A stretch of DNA of 64,000 nt from Vibrio splendidus (GTDB lineage: Bacteria > Pseudomonadota > Gammaproteobacteria > Enterobacterales > Vibrionaceae), in assembly GCF_024347615.1 (NCBI RefSeq), contig NZ_AP025508.1:2790001-2854000 (forward strand), given 5' to 3'. The notes beneath the pieces are model-generated. The model was not told where the DNA came from. It did not search any database and worked only from the letters and a program-made list of their open reading frames with translations. Shown here piece by piece: positions 48,530-64,000 of the stretch; the stretch's first letter is position 1, and the number at the start of each line of letters is the position of its first letter. The position numbers and the translations under genes were made by a program.

Positions 48530-49021
48530 CTAAAGCGCGCCAGATAAGAAACTAGATGTTGCTTGTAAATGCTCAAAGAACGGCGCAATGATTCGGCTAA
48601 ACTCCGGAACCAACTGCGAATTCTCCCACCACTCAGAACTTGGGAATGCAGTAAACGCATCCATGAAAAACAACACTGCTGAGACAATCAGAACACCACG
48701 TAAGCCGCCAAAGACGACACCGAGGATTCTGTCTGTACCCGACAGGCCTGTTTTCTGAACTAGCTGACCGATGACATAGTTAACTAAGGCACCGACAACT
48801 AACGTTGCAACAAATAATGCTGCTATCGCAGTTCCGTTTCGAAACATCTCATCTTCGATATTGGTGAAGTACATGGCTAATTTAGCGTAGTACTGGCTAG
48901 CAATAAAAAATGCTCCAAACCAAATAACAAGTGATAACGCTTCTTTAGCGAAACCGCGAACTAAACTGATCACGGCAGAGAAGCCGATCACGCCTAAAAT
49001 GACAAAATCTAACCAATTCAT
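48530..49021 (-). CDS. cvpA: CvpA family inner-membrane protein
   Basis: A 163-residue protein with four membrane helices, matching CvpA (MNWLDFVILGVIGFSAVISLVRG opening, then FLSGAL ending). In E. coli it is needed for colicin V export; its general role is unclear. It is the first gene of cvpA-purF behind a PurR box. Confidence 0.94.
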   Translation of the reverse strand: MNWLDFVILGVIGFSAVISLVRGFAKEALSLVIWFGAFFIASQYYAKLAMYFTNIEDEMFRNGTAIAALFVATLVVGALVNYVIGQLVQKTGLSGTDRILGVVFGGLRGVLIVSAVLFFMDAFTAFPSSEWWENSQLVPEFSRIIAPFFEHLQATSSFLSGAL

Positions 49022-49047
49022 GAATTCTTCATCTTAAGTTGGCGCGC

Positions 49048-49084
49048 ATTTTAACAGAAAAAATGCTGACGCAAACGTTTTCTT
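49048..49084 (-). promoter_or_regulatory. cvpA-purF promoter with PurR box
   Basis: ACGCAAACGTTTTCTT (49069-49084) matches the PurR consensus ACGCAAACGTTTTCGT at 15 of 16 positions. On the minus strand it overlaps the -35 TTTGCG (49075-49070), 16 bases from the -10 TAAAAT (49053-49048). It abuts and slightly overlaps the dedD stop. Confidence 0.88.
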
Positions 49085-49655
49085 ATGGATTTAACGGTTT
49101 AAATTTGAGCAGTTGGCCTTTTGAACCCGTAATTTTTTCTAATTCCTTAATTTGTCGCTCAAGTTTGGATTTAGAGACATCCGGGCCAATAATTACTCGC
49201 GTAAACGTTTTTTCTTGCTTGGTGTGAGCCTGGTAACCACGCTTTTGTAAATCCTTAACAACGTTTTTTGCGTTGTCAGCATTCTTCAAAGCCATCAACT
49301 GAATAATCCAAGCACTGTCTTGGTATTCATTTTTTTCCGGTACTGGCTTAACCACCACTGCCACTTTATCCGCTTCTTTGTTACTGGAAGCCGACGCAGT
49401 TTGCTTATCTGAATTATCAACACCACTTTCAACCACTCGCTCAACCGGAGAATCCGGCAGTGCAATCTGATCTTCAACAGGGTCGAGTACTTCAAAAACT
49501 TCCACATTACTATCAAGCTCTGGCTTAATCGGAATGCTTGCAAACTCTTCTTTATAGTGGAGCTTCTTACCATCCAGCACATCGGGCAATACAATCACAC
49601 CAATGGCCACTAAAATGATGGTACCGACTAATCGGCTTTGGAATTTACTTGCCAT
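49083..49655 (-). CDS. dedD: SPOR domain cell-division protein DedD
   Basis: A 190-residue protein: one N-terminal membrane helix (about 8-24), a variable periplasmic linker, and a C-terminal SPOR domain (SAWIIQLMALKNADNAKNVV to the end) that binds denuded septal peptidoglycan. Its ATG follows the folC stop directly (TAAATG), so translation is probably coupled. Confidence 0.93.
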   Translation of the reverse strand: MASKFQSRLVGTIILVAIGVIVLPDVLDGKKLHYKEEFASIPIKPELDSNVEVFEVLDPVEDQIALPDSPVERVVESGVDNSDKQTASASSNKEADKVAVVVKPVPEKNEYQDSAWIIQLMALKNADNAKNVVKDLQKRGYQAHTKQEKTFTRVIIGPDVSKSKLERQIKELEKITGSKGQLLKFKPLNP

Positions 49656-50918
49656 TTAGTTTCCTTTTTTCTGCCAATGCTCCAATACTTCACCCACAGT
49701 ATGGAAAGAACCGACCACCAGTACAACATCGTCACCTTTAACAGAAGCTAAAGCCGCTTCAAACGCTGCTACAGGGTTTGAATGCTGCTCTACGCCTTGA
49801 GGTAGGCTTTGACACAATTCAGCAGCTGTTGCGGCTCGTGGGCCGTTCAGCGAAGCTGGGTACCAATGTGTTGTGATTGGTGCTAATACTTCCAATGTCG
49901 CAGGGATATCTTTGTCATGAAGCATGGCGACTACAACGTGTAAATTTTTGCCTGCATACTTCTTCGTTACTTGCTGCGCAAAGTATTCAGCCGAATGCGG
50001 GTTGTGCGCAACATCAAGCACAATCACGGGTTGTTCGCTAATTTTCTGCATACGCCCAGGTAGCTGTGCGTTCTTCATGCCATTAACGATGTTCACATCG
50101 CTAATGCTAAGTTCTGAAGTACCTAATGCCATCAATGCTGTTGCTGCGTTAGGTAGCGGCAGGCTTGGAATAGGCAATGATTCTAGTTGGAATGCACCAC
50201 TGCGCCAGTTCCAAGTATCGCCGTCTACATCATAGGTGTATTGAATACCCACCTGATAGAACTCAGCCTTAATGTCATCAGCGTGAGCAGCAACCGTAGC
50301 TGGTGGTTTAGGTTGACCACAGATAGCTGGCTTACCGCTACGATAAATACCGGCTTTCTCAAAACCAATCACATTGATGTCATCACCTAGCCAATCAACA
50401 TGGTCGACAGCCAAACTGGTGATCACAGAAACATCATGCTCAACGATATTCGTCGCATCTAGGCGTCCACCTAGGCCCACTTCTAATAACACAACATCAA
50501 CCGCTTCAGTTTGAAAAGCACGTAACGCCGCTAAAGTCCCATATTCGAAAAAGCTAAGGCTGATCTCGCCGCGCTCTTTCTCAATGAAATTGAAAGACTG
50601 AACCATCTTTTCATCGGATAGATCTTGGCCGTTAATACGAACACGTTCGTTATAGCGAATTAAGTGAGGAGAACTGTAGACACCAACTGAGTAACCAGCA
50701 TCCAACAGAATAGCTTCCATTAGTGCACACGTTGAGCCTTTGCCATTAGTTCCGGCAACAGTAATAACGTGTTGAGCAGGTTTGGTGAGGTTTGCCTTAG
50801 AGGCGACGGCCTGAACTCGGTCTAATCCAAGATCAATAGCGCTTGTGTGGATGTTTGATAAATAATCAAGCCACATCTCCAAAGAGGATGTGGCTTGAGG
50901 AATAGGTTGTTGACTCAT
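49656..50918 (-). CDS. folC: bifunctional dihydrofolate/folylpolyglutamate synthase
   Basis: A 420-residue ATP-dependent ligase that makes dihydrofolate and adds glutamates to folates. The P-loop VAGTNGKGSTCALM is near residue 54 and the Mur-ligase-like motifs SPHLIRYNERVRINGQ and LDVAHNPHSAEYF are present. It lies 42 bases downstream of accD in the conserved accD-folC-dedD series. Confidence 0.96.
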   Translation of the reverse strand: MSQQPIPQATSSLEMWLDYLSNIHTSAIDLGLDRVQAVASKANLTKPAQHVITVAGTNGKGSTCALMEAILLDAGYSVGVYSSPHLIRYNERVRINGQDLSDEKMVQSFNFIEKERGEISLSFFEYGTLAALRAFQTEAVDVVLLEVGLGGRLDATNIVEHDVSVITSLAVDHVDWLGDDINVIGFEKAGIYRSGKPAICGQPKPPATVAAHADDIKAEFYQVGIQYTYDVDGDTWNWRSGAFQLESLPIPSLPLPNAATALMALGTSELSISDVNIVNGMKNAQLPGRMQKISEQPVIVLDVAHNPHSAEYFAQQVTKKYAGKNLHVVVAMLHDKDIPATLEVLAPITTHWYPASLNGPRAATAAELCQSLPQGVEQHSNPVAAFEAALASVKGDDVVLVVGSFHTVGEVLEHWQKKGN

Positions 50919-50960
50919 CTAACTCATAACCATGATTAAGTAGGTTTGTTAGAAGGTACT

Positions 50961-51887
50961 TTACCCTTTTTCTGGCGCTTCTGGTACTTCATAAGTAGCT
51001 TCATTCGGTGAATCGTTCACAGAAACTACTAATGGTGAAGGCTGGTTGGTCATTTTAGCAACAAGGCTTGCAACGCGCTGACGCATCTCACGACGGTCAA
51101 CGATCATGTCGATAGCGCCGTGGTCGAGTAGGAACTCACTGCGTTGGAAACCTTCAGGAAGGTCTTCACGTACAGTTTGTTCGATTACACGACGTCCAGC
51201 AAAACCGATAAGCGCTTTTGGCTCACCGATGTTGATATCACCAAGCATTGCCAAACTCGCAGAAACACCACCCATTGTTGGATCAGTCATTACTGAAACA
51301 AACGGTAGGCCTTTCGCAGATAAACGCTCCAGAGCAGCACTGGTTTTTGCCATTTGCATTAGAGACATCAATGCCTCTTGCATACGAGCACCACCACTTG
51401 CAGAGAAACAAACTAAACCACAGTTGTTCTCAATAGCCGCATCTACCGCTTTCACAAAACGAGCACCAACAACAGAGCCCATTGAACCACCCATAAATGA
51501 GAATTCAAAAGCACACGCTACGATTGGTAAACCTAGTAGTTCACCTTTCATTGCGATCAGCGCGTCAGTTTCACCACTGTTCTTTTGAGCAGTAGAGATA
51601 CGTTCTTTGTAACGCTTAGAGTCTTTAAACTTCAGTTTGTCTTGTGGCTCAAGATCAGCACCTAGTTCAACGCGCTCACCTTTGTCTAGGAATGTATCCA
51701 GACGGCGACGTGCCTTCATGCGCATGTGATGGTCACATTTTGGACACACTTCTAGGTTACGCTCTAGTTCAGCATGGTAAAGAACCTGCTCACAAGAAGT
51801 ACATTTAGTCCAAACACCCTCAGGGATAGACGCTTTACGAGATGTTACGATGTTGCTTTTTTCTAAAATCTTTTCAAGCCAACTCAT
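50961..51887 (-). CDS. accD: acetyl-CoA carboxylase carboxyltransferase subunit beta
   Basis: A 308-residue subunit that forms malonyl-CoA with AccA. An N-terminal four-Cys zinc ribbon (WTKCTSC ... CPKCDHH, residues about 27-52) and the crotonase-fold core ([31 protein letters not shown]) are intact. truA lies 176 bases upstream. Confidence 0.96.
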   Translation of the reverse strand: MSWLEKILEKSNIVTSRKASIPEGVWTKCTSCEQVLYHAELERNLEVCPKCDHHMRMKARRRLDTFLDKGERVELGADLEPQDKLKFKDSKRYKERISTAQKNSGETDALIAMKGELLGLPIVACAFEFSFMGGSMGSVVGARFVKAVDAAIENNCGLVCFSASGGARMQEALMSLMQMAKTSAALERLSAKGLPFVSVMTDPTMGGVSASLAMLGDINIGEPKALIGFAGRRVIEQTVREDLPEGFQRSEFLLDHGAIDMIVDRREMRQRVASLVAKMTNQPSPLVVSVNDSPNEATYEVPEAPEKG

Positions 51888-52063
51888 GGAAGACCTTTTT
51901 GTTTCGATTCTTACGCTTGATTGCGAAAGAAATAAATTTGGGAATTATGCGTGGGAATTAAAGCACATAAAACAGCGACTGTAGATAAAAAACTGGTTGT
52001 ACCTATTTTCTGGCACTATTTTACGCACGAAACCGTAATATTTTTTGAACCTAAGTCTCACAT

Positions 52064-52858
52064 TTAGTTCAAATTATCCGGTAAAAACAGAGGTCCAATT
52101 GGCTCTCGTGGTAACTCAAAATGTTCAGGATAATCAACATCTACCAGATACAAGCCTTCCGCTTTGGCGGTTGCGCCAGCCACTTTTCGATCTTTAGCCT
52201 CTAAAAGCCACTGGATCCACTCTGGTTTTTGCTCACCTTTACCTACTGCAATTAGGCTACCCGTAATATTCCTCACCATGTGGTGAACAAACGCATTCGC
52301 TTTAATATCGATCACTATGTAGTGTCCATGACGAGTCACGTTTAAGTGAATCATGTTTCTCCATGGACTACGAGATTGACAATGTGTCGCTCTGAATGAA
52401 GTGAAGTCGTTCTCGCCTAACAAGTACTGACCCGCTTCATGCATCTTTTTCTCATCAAGGTGACCATGGTAATGGCTCACGCCTGAATTCAGAATGCCAG
52501 GACGTAGTGCATGATTAAAGATAATGTAGCGATAACGGCGTGCAGTTGCAGAAAAACGAGCGTGGAAATCCTCATTCACCTCTGTCGCCCAACGAACCGC
52601 AATATCTTTTGGCATGTTGGCATTCGCGCCCATTGTCCAAGCAACCATTTTACGATCAACATTAGTTTCAAAGTGAACGACTTGTCCCGTACCGTGAACA
52701 CCGGCATCTGTACGACCTGCGCACATAACCTCTACAGGATGATTCGCGACAACTGAAAGAGCCTTTTCCAATTCTTCTTGGACACTTTTCACGTCTCGTT
52801 GGCGCTGCCAACCAAAGTAGTGGGTACCGTTATATTCAATACCTAAAGCAATTTTCAT
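52064..52858 (-). CDS. truA: tRNA pseudouridine(38-40) synthase
   Basis: A 264-residue enzyme. I start it at the ATG at 52858 ([20 protein letters not shown]); an upstream TTG would add nine residues foreign to the family. The catalytic Asp lies in [18 protein letters not shown] near residue 52. Confidence 0.95.
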   Translation of the reverse strand: MKIALGIEYNGTHYFGWQRQRDVKSVQEELEKALSVVANHPVEVMCAGRTDAGVHGTGQVVHFETNVDRKMVAWTMGANANMPKDIAVRWATEVNEDFHARFSATARRYRYIIFNHALRPGILNSGVSHYHGHLDEKKMHEAGQYLLGENDFTSFRATHCQSRSPWRNMIHLNVTRHGHYIVIDIKANAFVHHMVRNITGSLIAVGKGEQKPEWIQWLLEAKDRKVAGATAKAEGLYLVDVDYPEHFELPREPIGPLFLPDNLN

Positions 52859-53012
52859 GTTTTTGTTCTCTTTGAAAATGGGCAAGAAGTATATACGGAA
52901 ATGAGTGCTAGCCCAAATAGGATGGGGCTAAAACTGCAATAAACAATCACTACCGCCCTAGACGATGATTTTAAGAAGCCAAATAAAACAAAGGCGCTTG
53001 GGCTCACCCAAA

Positions 53013-53042
53013 CATAAAGGGTAGCCAACGCTACCCTTTATG
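53013..53042. terminator. hairpin after hubP
   Basis: A perfect stem ATAAAGGGTAGC/GCTACCCTTTAT with a four-base loop, just beyond the hubP stop. The T-tail on the minus strand is modest. Confidence 0.7.
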
Positions 53043-53054
53043 ATTTTTTTAAAT

Positions 53055-58094
<5,040 letters not shown>

Positions 58095-58252
58095 AAAAGG
58101 CTCAGCTAGGTGCTTAAATTCGGAAAAGTGATGATCTATTAAATATATCGGATAAATGACGTAAAACTATAGAGATGAAAACAAAAAATGTGTTGCAGCA
58201 ACAATATTCGCAGCAATTTCACACAATTTGACTAACAATATTTTCAATCGAT

Positions 58253-58281
58253 TAAAAAAGCCCCACTAAAGAGTGAGGCTT
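58253..58281 (-). terminator. terminator after asd2
   Basis: On the minus strand AGCCTCACT/AGTGGGGCT (one G-U pair) with a CTTT loop and six T, 20 bases beyond the asd2 stop. The remaining 150 bases up to hubP should hold its promoter. Confidence 0.8.
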
Positions 58282-58301
58282 GATAATCAAAGCAATGAAG
58301 C

Positions 58302-59315
58302 TTAGAAGTAATCGCGAATCAGAACTTCTGCGATTTGAACTGCGTTCGTTGCTGCGCCTTTACGTACGTTATCAGCTACTACCCACATGTTCACGCCGCT
58401 GTGATGGCTGATGTCGCTACGAATACGACCAACCATTACGTGGTCCTTACCACCCGCATCACGAACCTGAGTTGGGAAGTCTAGAGCTTGGAATACTTCA
58501 ACACCTTCCGTGTTCTCTAGAAGCTGAATAACTTGCTCTGCACCGATTGGCGCGCGAGTTTCAACGTGTAGAGATTCAGCGTGACCGTAGAACACAGGAA
58601 CACGAACACAAGTCGGGTTCACCGTGATTGACGAATCAGCAAAGATTTTCTGAGTTTCCCAAACCATCTTCATTTCTTCACGTGTGTAGCCGTTCTCTGT
58701 AAATTCATCGATTTGAGGAATACAGTTGAACGCGATCTGCTGCGAGAATGCTGACTTGTCAGCTGGCATGCCGTTAAGAAGCTTAGCCGTTTGACCTGCT
58801 AGCTCATCGATACCCGGCTTACCTGCACCAGACACAGATTGGTAAGTTGAAACGTTAATACGCTCAAGACCCACTTCATCGTGAATTGGTTTAAGTGCTA
58901 CTACCATCTGAATAGTAGAACAGTTAGGGTTCGCGATGATGTTGCGGTTACGGAACTCAGCAATCGCTTCAGGGTTCACTTCTGGCACAACCAGAGGAAC
59001 ATCGTATTCGTAGCGGAAACGTGATGTGTTATCGATAACAACCACACCTTCGTCAGCGGCGATTGGAGCCCAACGTTCTGAAAGCTCACTACCTGCAGAG
59101 AAAAACGCAATATGTACTTGAGACCAGTCGAAGTCTTCTACATTTTGTACTTGTATTGTTTTGCCGTTAAAACGGGAAGTTTTGCCTTCACTACGTTCAC
59201 TTGCTAGTAAGTGCATTTCACCGACAGGGAATTTACGCTCTTTAAGTACTTCAAGAATGGTTTCACCAACCGCACCAGTCGCACCTAAAATAGCAATATT
59301 AAATTCTTGGCTCAT
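58302..59315 (-). CDS. asd2: aspartate-semialdehyde dehydrogenase, second type
   Basis: A 337-residue Asd of the other subfamily (archaeal/Gram-positive-like). NADP loop AILGATGAVGETI at residues 8-20, catalytic Cys132 in ANPNCSTIQM, and the active-site His region in VPVFYGHAESLHVE near 245. In E. coli the gene at this position, usg, encodes a relative without activity; here the catalytic Cys is present, so it should be active, as is the V. cholerae second enzyme. It follows pdxB by 12 bases on the same strand and is probably co-transcribed with it. Confidence 0.92.
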   Translation of the reverse strand: MSQEFNIAILGATGAVGETILEVLKERKFPVGEMHLLASERSEGKTSRFNGKTIQVQNVEDFDWSQVHIAFFSAGSELSERWAPIAADEGVVVIDNTSRFRYEYDVPLVVPEVNPEAIAEFRNRNIIANPNCSTIQMVVALKPIHDEVGLERINVSTYQSVSGAGKPGIDELAGQTAKLLNGMPADKSAFSQQIAFNCIPQIDEFTENGYTREEMKMVWETQKIFADSSITVNPTCVRVPVFYGHAESLHVETRAPIGAEQVIQLLENTEGVEVFQALDFPTQVRDAGGKDHVMVGRIRSDISHHSGVNMWVVADNVRKGAATNAVQIAEVLIRDYF

Positions 59316-59327
59316 TGTTTCTCTCTT

Positions 59328-60461
59328 TTATAAAGTTGGCTTTACCATAAAACCGAGTTTAGATAACGGCGTTAAATTACAAGACTCATCGCCCGTTAAC
59401 TCGACTGCACTGTACTCTCTACGGTCCCAATATTCTTTACGCATCTTGTCAAAAGAACCCGGCGTAGAGATATTGCGACGGAATAAGGCGTCGTCTTTGC
59501 GCACATCATAGATCAACTGAGTCAAATTGTGCAGTGTTGCTTCATCCCAAGCTCTATCTAATTTCATTTGAGGCACTGGGGCTGTCGGCAGAAGATCGCT
59601 TGCATAAGCACGCTGTTCAGTACCTAAAAACTCACAATAACTGTTGAAGATCATCGTGGTACCACGTGCTTTACCCTCTAAACCGTAGCCCGCTACGTGA
59701 GGAGTTGCAAAAGCAAGCAGTGGAAGTAGCTCAAAATCGACTTCAGGCTCAAACTCAAATACATCAAGAACGGCAGTAAAACCATCAGCTTTTTGCAAGC
59801 GAGCTTTTAACGCTTGGTTATCAACAACTGGGCCACGAGCTGCATTAATCAAAATTTGATCAGCACGTAAGTTGTTCAGCACTTGCTCATTGATCAAGTG
59901 ATGTGTTGGGAACTCACCCGTTTTAGTAATTGGCGTATGCATAGTGATCACGTCCGATTGCTCAAGCAGTGTCTCTAATTCAGTAAACTCACGAGTATCA
60001 CCCTCTTGTTGTTTTAGAGGATCGTTCAGCAGAACTTTGATACCAATACCTTCAAGGCACTTCGCTAAGTAGCTACCTACCTGACCACAACCGATAATAC
60101 CGACCGTTTTATCGAATACAGAGAAGCCTTGTTGCTGCGCAAGTACCATCATTGCGCTGAAGGCATACTCAGCGACACCCACCTTGTTACAGCCAGGCGC
60201 TGCAGTAAAGAAAATGCCACGCTCTTTCATCAATACTTGGTCGACATGGTCCATACCTGCCGTCGCAGTGCCGACAAACTTTAGCTTATTGGCTTTGCTA
60301 ATCAATGACTCATTCACCTTGGTGACAGAGCGAATCATCAATGCGTCTACGTCAACTAGGTCGTCAGCCGTTAATGTGCGACCAGACTTCATTGTCACTT
60401 CCCCTAGCTGGCTAAATAGCGCTTCAGCATAAGGCATATTTTCGTCGATTAAGATTTTCAT
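59328..60461 (-). CDS. pdxB: erythronate-4-phosphate dehydrogenase
   Basis: A 377-residue NAD-dependent D-2-hydroxyacid dehydrogenase of pyridoxal phosphate synthesis. [22 protein letters not shown] opening, NAD loop [17 protein letters not shown] near residue 117, and the closing PdxB dimerisation domain (residues 290-377). It heads the pdxB-asd2 unit. Confidence 0.95.
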   Translation of the reverse strand: MKILIDENMPYAEALFSQLGEVTMKSGRTLTADDLVDVDALMIRSVTKVNESLISKANKLKFVGTATAGMDHVDQVLMKERGIFFTAAPGCNKVGVAEYAFSAMMVLAQQQGFSVFDKTVGIIGCGQVGSYLAKCLEGIGIKVLLNDPLKQQEGDTREFTELETLLEQSDVITMHTPITKTGEFPTHHLINEQVLNNLRADQILINAARGPVVDNQALKARLQKADGFTAVLDVFEFEPEVDFELLPLLAFATPHVAGYGLEGKARGTTMIFNSYCEFLGTEQRAYASDLLPTAPVPQMKLDRAWDEATLHNLTQLIYDVRKDDALFRRNISTPGSFDKMRKEYWDRREYSAVELTGDESCNLTPLSKLGFMVKPTL

Positions 60462-60948
60462 TTGGCGAGTACTTTAGTTGGGGTCTATCGACCTAAATGT
60501 GAATTGAAATGATTGTGCAAAATTCCACACTCGGTGTCGAGTAGCAAATGGAATACATTATATATAAAGGGCTACGTTGGCATTTATCACACCATATCCC
60601 AAAACCGAATCAACACTGAAGATTGTGTAGCCCAGAAACGAAAAATGCCCGATTGAATAAACAATCGGGCAAACATCCAGAACAAAAGGATCCTATCTCG
60701 CTCTCCAGGAGACAGAGTCTTGCGTCTGTTCAACCAGTACTAACCAAAGTCACTACTGGTCAAGCTCTGGAAACCTTTTAATTTCTAAACCCAGATTTAA
60801 AAAGTCATGTTCAAAAAAACACGTATAAAACCTACATTTAAAAAGCTTTGTTCTGTTGGTCATAGTTAGTGGGCAACCTATGCGTTTTGAGTCTGCACTC
60901 ACGTCACCCATTAACGATTAACCTTTATTAATTTAACCTTAGCTTCAA
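60462..60948. other. intergenic region between fabB and pdxB
   Basis: Nearly 490 bases. Apart from the fabB terminator at 60640-60671 and the pdxB upstream region, I find no gene I can support. A 20-codon frame at about 60809 has no ribosome site. Confidence 0.5.
60640..60671 (-). terminator. terminator after fabB
   Basis: On the minus strand TGCCCGATTG/CAATCGGGCA with a six-base loop followed by five T. It lies nearly 280 bases beyond the fabB stop, so the message would have a long 3' tail. Confidence 0.75.
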
Positions 60949-62160
60949 TTAGCCTTGGTATTTTTTGATTACTAGCGTTGCGTTCGTACCGCCGAAACCA
61001 AAGCTGTTAGACATAACCGTTGTTAGCTCTTGTTCACGAGCTTCCGTTACGATGTCTAGGCCTGCGCCCGCTTCGTCTAGGTTTGCAACGTTAATGCTTG
61101 GTGCGATGAAGCCGTTATCAAGCATTAGCGTTGAGTAAATTGCTTCGTGTACACCAGCCGCACCTAGAGCGTGACCTGTCATCGCTTTAGTTGCTGAGAT
61201 TGCTGGGCTGTTTCCGCCAAAGACTTCTTGGATTGCGCCAAGTTCTTTAACGTCACCAACAGGAGTTGAAGTACCGTGAGTGTTCACGTAGTCAACGCCA
61301 TCAACGTTTTGCATTGCCATCTTCATACAACGAACCGCGCCTTCACCAGAAGGAGCAACCATGTCGTAACCATCTGAAGTTGCGCCGTAACCCACGATCT
61401 CGCCGTAGATTTTTGCGCCACGAGCAACAGCGTGCTCAAGCTCTTCAATAACTAGCATGCCGCCGCCACCAGAGATAACGAAACCGTCACGGTCAGCATC
61501 GTAGGTACGAGAAGCCAATTCTGGAGTGTCGTTGTACTTAGTAGAAAGTGCGCCCATTGCGTCGAACATCATAGTCAGAGACCAATCCAGTTCTTCACCG
61601 CCACCAGCGAATACAACGTCTTGTTTACCCAGTTGGATAAGCTCCATTGCGTGACCAATACAGTGTGCAGATGTCGCACATGCAGAACTCATAGAGTAGT
61701 TCACGCCACGGATTTTGAATGGTGTAGCAAGACAAGCAGAAACCGTAGAAGCCATTGTACGTGGAACCATGTATGGACCAACGCGCTTAACGCCTTTTTC
61801 ACGGATGATGTCTACAGCGTTAACTTGGTTTAGAGATGAAGCACCACCTGAACCCGCAACGATACCTGTGCGGTCATTAGATACTTGATCTTCAGTTAAG
61901 CCAGAGTCAGCAATTGCTTGCTCCATTGAAAGATAAGCGAATGCCGCTGCATCACCCATAAAGCGCATTTTTTTGCGATCGATATGGTCAGCAGGGTTCA
62001 TTTTTAGGTTACCCCAAACTTGAGAGCGCAAGCCATTTTCCTTGAACTGCTCTGAAGCGGTAATACCAGATTTACCCTCTTTCAGTGATGCTAAAACTTC
62101 TTCGACGTTGTTACCGATACTTGAAACAATACCCATACCGGTGATTACGACTCGTTTCAT
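60949..62160 (-). CDS. fabB: 3-oxoacyl-ACP synthase I (beta-ketoacyl-ACP synthase)
   Basis: A 403-residue condensing enzyme required for unsaturated fatty-acid synthesis. The catalytic triad is visible: Cys161 in [11 protein letters not shown], His295 in [11 protein letters not shown] and His330 in TGHALGAAG. Full length. It is divergent from mnmC, as in E. coli. Confidence 0.96.
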   Translation of the reverse strand: MKRVVITGMGIVSSIGNNVEEVLASLKEGKSGITASEQFKENGLRSQVWGNLKMNPADHIDRKKMRFMGDAAAFAYLSMEQAIADSGLTEDQVSNDRTGIVAGSGGASSLNQVNAVDIIREKGVKRVGPYMVPRTMASTVSACLATPFKIRGVNYSMSSACATSAHCIGHAMELIQLGKQDVVFAGGGEELDWSLTMMFDAMGALSTKYNDTPELASRTYDADRDGFVISGGGGMLVIEELEHAVARGAKIYGEIVGYGATSDGYDMVAPSGEGAVRCMKMAMQNVDGVDYVNTHGTSTPVGDVKELGAIQEVFGGNSPAISATKAMTGHALGAAGVHEAIYSTLMLDNGFIAPSINVANLDEAGAGLDIVTEAREQELTTVMSNSFGFGGTNATLVIKKYQG

Positions 62161-62288
62161 GTGACATTCCTATAATTCTAAATTCAGCTAGATGATAACT
62201 AAGAAGCCTAACAAAAGTGGTCAGCTTTCCTAGAAATTCGTACAATCCCTACCAACATATCGCTTCAAATCACAAAATGATAGATTTT

Positions 62289-64000
62289 ATGACTTCAATT
62301 ACTAATGCAGAACTGGAATGGAATGAGTCTGGCACGCCAGTTTCAGACCAATTTGACGACGTTTACTTCTCTAATGTTAACGGTTTAGAAGAAACTCGCT
62401 ACGTCTTTTTAAAACAAAACCACCTTCCAGAGCGTTGGCTTGAACATCAACAACGCCGTTTTGTGATAGCTGAAACCGGTTTTGGTACAGGTTTGAACTT
62501 TCTCGCAGTCTGGCAATGGTTCGATGCTTTTATTGAAGATAACCCACAAGCGATGACCAAAGAGTTACATTTCATCAGTTTTGAAAAATATCCTCTCAAT
62601 AAAGAGGATCTCATCAAAGCGCACCATTCGTGGCCAGAATTAGCGGAGTATGCGACACAACTCCAAGAACACTACCCTATCGCCCTGCCTGAATGTCACC
62701 GCATTGTGCTCGGTGATGGTGCGATCACGCTTGATTTGTGGTTTGGTGATATTAAAGATTGTATGCCAAACGTGCCGACCCCGCATGAAGGTTTGGTCGA
62801 TGCGTGGTTCTTAGACGGTTTTGCGCCAAGTAAGAACCCAGAGATGTGGAATCAAAACCTATTCAACGGCATGGCCAAACTGGCAAAACAAGATTGTAGC
62901 TGCGCCACTTTCACCGCCGCGGGTTTTGTTCGCCGTGGTTTAATCGAAGCTGGCTTTGCGATGAAAAAAGTCAAAGGCTTTGGTACTAAGCGAGAAATGA
63001 TTGCAGGCCGACTTGGAGAAAAGCACGCTCACACCAATATCAAACCTTGGTATGGCCTCGCTCAACACAATGATTCACAAGACATAGCTATTATTGGTGG
63101 TGGTGTAGCCAGTGCTGCACTTGCAAAAACCTTAAGCCGTCGTGGTAAAAACATCACCCTTTATTGTGAACACCAACAAGCTGCGGGTAATGCCTCGGGA
63201 AACAACCAAGGTGCGATTTACCCGTTATTGAGTGAAGCGACATCGAACGTGTCTCGCGTGTTTGGCCCAGGGTTACTGTTTGCTCGTCAATTTATTAATC
63301 AAGCAGCTCAGTCTGTTCAATTTGATCACAGCTGGTGTGGCGTGAACATCTTGATGTGGGATCAAGGCTCCACCAAGAAACTCAACCGCATGTTGGAAGG
63401 CAACTTCCACACCGACCTGATTCAGCGTTTATCGCCAGACCAAGCCAACGAAAAAATTGGCTTACCGGTCGATAAAGAGAGTGTTTACTTTCCTCTGGGT
63501 GGTTGGCTAAGCCCTCTCCAACTGACTCAGGGTTTGATTGGTAAGTTGGAAGAGAGCAACCAAGTAAGCGCACACTATCAACATAAAGTAACGCAACTTG
63601 AGTGGCTCGAAGCTGAACAACAATGGTTACTGACGATTGAGACACCTCAAGGCGAGATTCAAACCAAGCACGATCAAGTAGTTATTGCTAACGGGCACAA
63701 ATTTACTCAGTTTGAACAAACTCAGCCAGTACCACTAACGCCAGTTAAAGGCCAAGTAAGCCACATTCCAACCACAGAAAATCTCAGCCAGTTAAAAACC
63801 GTGTTGTGTTTTGATGGCTACCTAACGCCACAAAATCCAAATAACGGCCACCACTGCATTGGTGCCAACTACGACAAGACCAATATCGACCAAGAATTTG
63901 ATATTGAGGTTCAACAACATAATGGCAAGCGCCTGCATGGGTCACTACCAGACCAAGCATGGACAAAAGATGTCGATACCAGTGGCAACTTAGCGCGCCA
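62289..64000 (+). CDS. mnmC: tRNA 5-methylaminomethyl-2-thiouridine bifunctional enzyme MnmC (partial, runs off window)
   Basis: The ATG at 62289 opens a frame ([15 protein letters not shown]...) that is still open at the window end after 570 codons; the family is about 670-690 residues, so roughly the last 100 are missing. The N-terminal half is the SAM-dependent methyltransferase ([12 protein letters not shown] near residue 60, and [18 protein letters not shown] near 170). From about residue 262 the FAD-dependent oxidase domain begins with [16 protein letters not shown]. It completes mnm5s2U34 at the wobble position of certain tRNAs. Confidence 0.94.
   Translation, partial: MTSITNAELEWNESGTPVSDQFDDVYFSNVNGLEETRYVFLKQNHLPERWLEHQQRRFVIAETGFGTGLNFLAVWQWFDAFIEDNPQAMTKELHFISFEKYPLNKEDLIKAHHSWPELAEYATQLQEHYPIALPECHRIVLGDGAITLDLWFGDIKDCMPNVPTPHEGLVDAWFLDGFAPSKNPEMWNQNLFNGMAKLAKQDCSCATFTAAGFVRRGLIEAGFAMKKVKGFGTKREMIAGRLGEKHAHTNIKPWYGLAQHNDSQDIAIIGGGVASAALAKTLSRRGKNITLYCEHQQAAGNASGNNQGAIYPLLSEATSNVSRVFGPGLLFARQFINQAAQSVQFDHSWCGVNILMWDQGSTKKLNRMLEGNFHTDLIQRLSPDQANEKIGLPVDKESVYFPLGGWLSPLQLTQGLIGKLEESNQVSAHYQHKVTQLEWLEAEQQWLLTIETPQGEIQTKHDQVVIANGHKFTQFEQTQPVPLTPVKGQVSHIPTTENLSQLKTVLCFDGYLTPQNPNNGHHCIGANYDKTNIDQEFDIEVQQHNGKRLHGSLPDQAWTKDVDTSGNLAR

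Noticed and set aside
62215..62231. Possible FadR site upstream of fabB (TGGTCAGCTTT)
   Set aside because: Only the left half matches the consensus; too weak to call without a matrix score, although FadR control of fabB is known elsewhere.

Overview
The window looks like chromosome 1 of a Vibrio, probably from or near the Splendidus clade. This rests on gene content and order, since no database was searched. The clearest marker is a 1679-residue FimV/HubP polar protein next to truA, accD, folC, dedD, cvpA and purF. Gene blocks shared with E. coli also appear: yejK-yejL-yejM, ydjA...sppA-ansA-yeaC-msrB-gapA-yeaD, recR-ybaB-dnaX-apt-ybaN, and purF...truA-asd2-pdxB-fabB-mnmC. No prophage, transposase, integron or CRISPR array was seen. 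This is almost entirely core genome with a few accessory islets.

Layout. 0-7.6 kb: a lone type IV pilin-like gene, asd, an NhaC-type antiporter, an unrecognised lipoprotein paired with a membrane-anchored Hpt phosphotransfer protein, and yejK. 7.6-12.7 kb: yejL-yejM, then two near-identical tRNA-Ser(UGA) genes 2.7 kb apart. Between them lies a nitric-oxide module: nsrR, nnrS and a 35-residue CCGGCGG mini-protein with its own NsrR-type operator. 12.7-18.5 kb: an HDAC-like hydrolase, a Fur-box-linked 41-residue membrane protein, an SDR, a DUF3080 lipoprotein, topB and an 800-base gene-poor stretch. 18.5-29.1 kb: ydjA, fadH (with a FadR operator), sppA, ansA, yeaC, a DUF2989 lipoprotein, msrB, gapA and yeaD. 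29.1-39.7 kb: a chemoreceptor, rlmA, a ChaN-like lipoprotein with a Fur box, a sigma-28-linked unknown, a BCCT transporter, phoA, two Cys-cluster proteins and aqpZ. 39.7-46.9 kb: recR, ybaB, dnaX (with a frameshift heptamer), apt, ybaN (probable ATT start), a small membrane protein, an RssB-like regulator and a LysR regulator. 46.9-64 kb: purF, cvpA, dedD, folC, accD, truA, hubP, asd2, pdxB, fabB and the first 570 codons of mnmC.

How the genes fit together. Most of the window is housekeeping: purine, folate, fatty-acid, pyridoxine and aspartate-family biosynthesis, DNA replication and repair, and tRNA/rRNA modification. Regulatory sites readable from sequence tie several genes to regulons: PurR (cvpA-purF), FadR (fadH), NsrR (nsrR and the mini-protein), Fur (two sites), a possible PhoB box (phoA), and sigma-28 (chemoreceptor and an unknown gene). 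No wholly new multi-gene system stands out. The best leads are the NsrR-linked mini-protein between the duplicated tRNAs, the Fur-linked small membrane protein, the sigma-28-linked unknown, the membrane Hpt/lipoprotein pair, the ATT-start ybaN and the repeat-bearing HubP.
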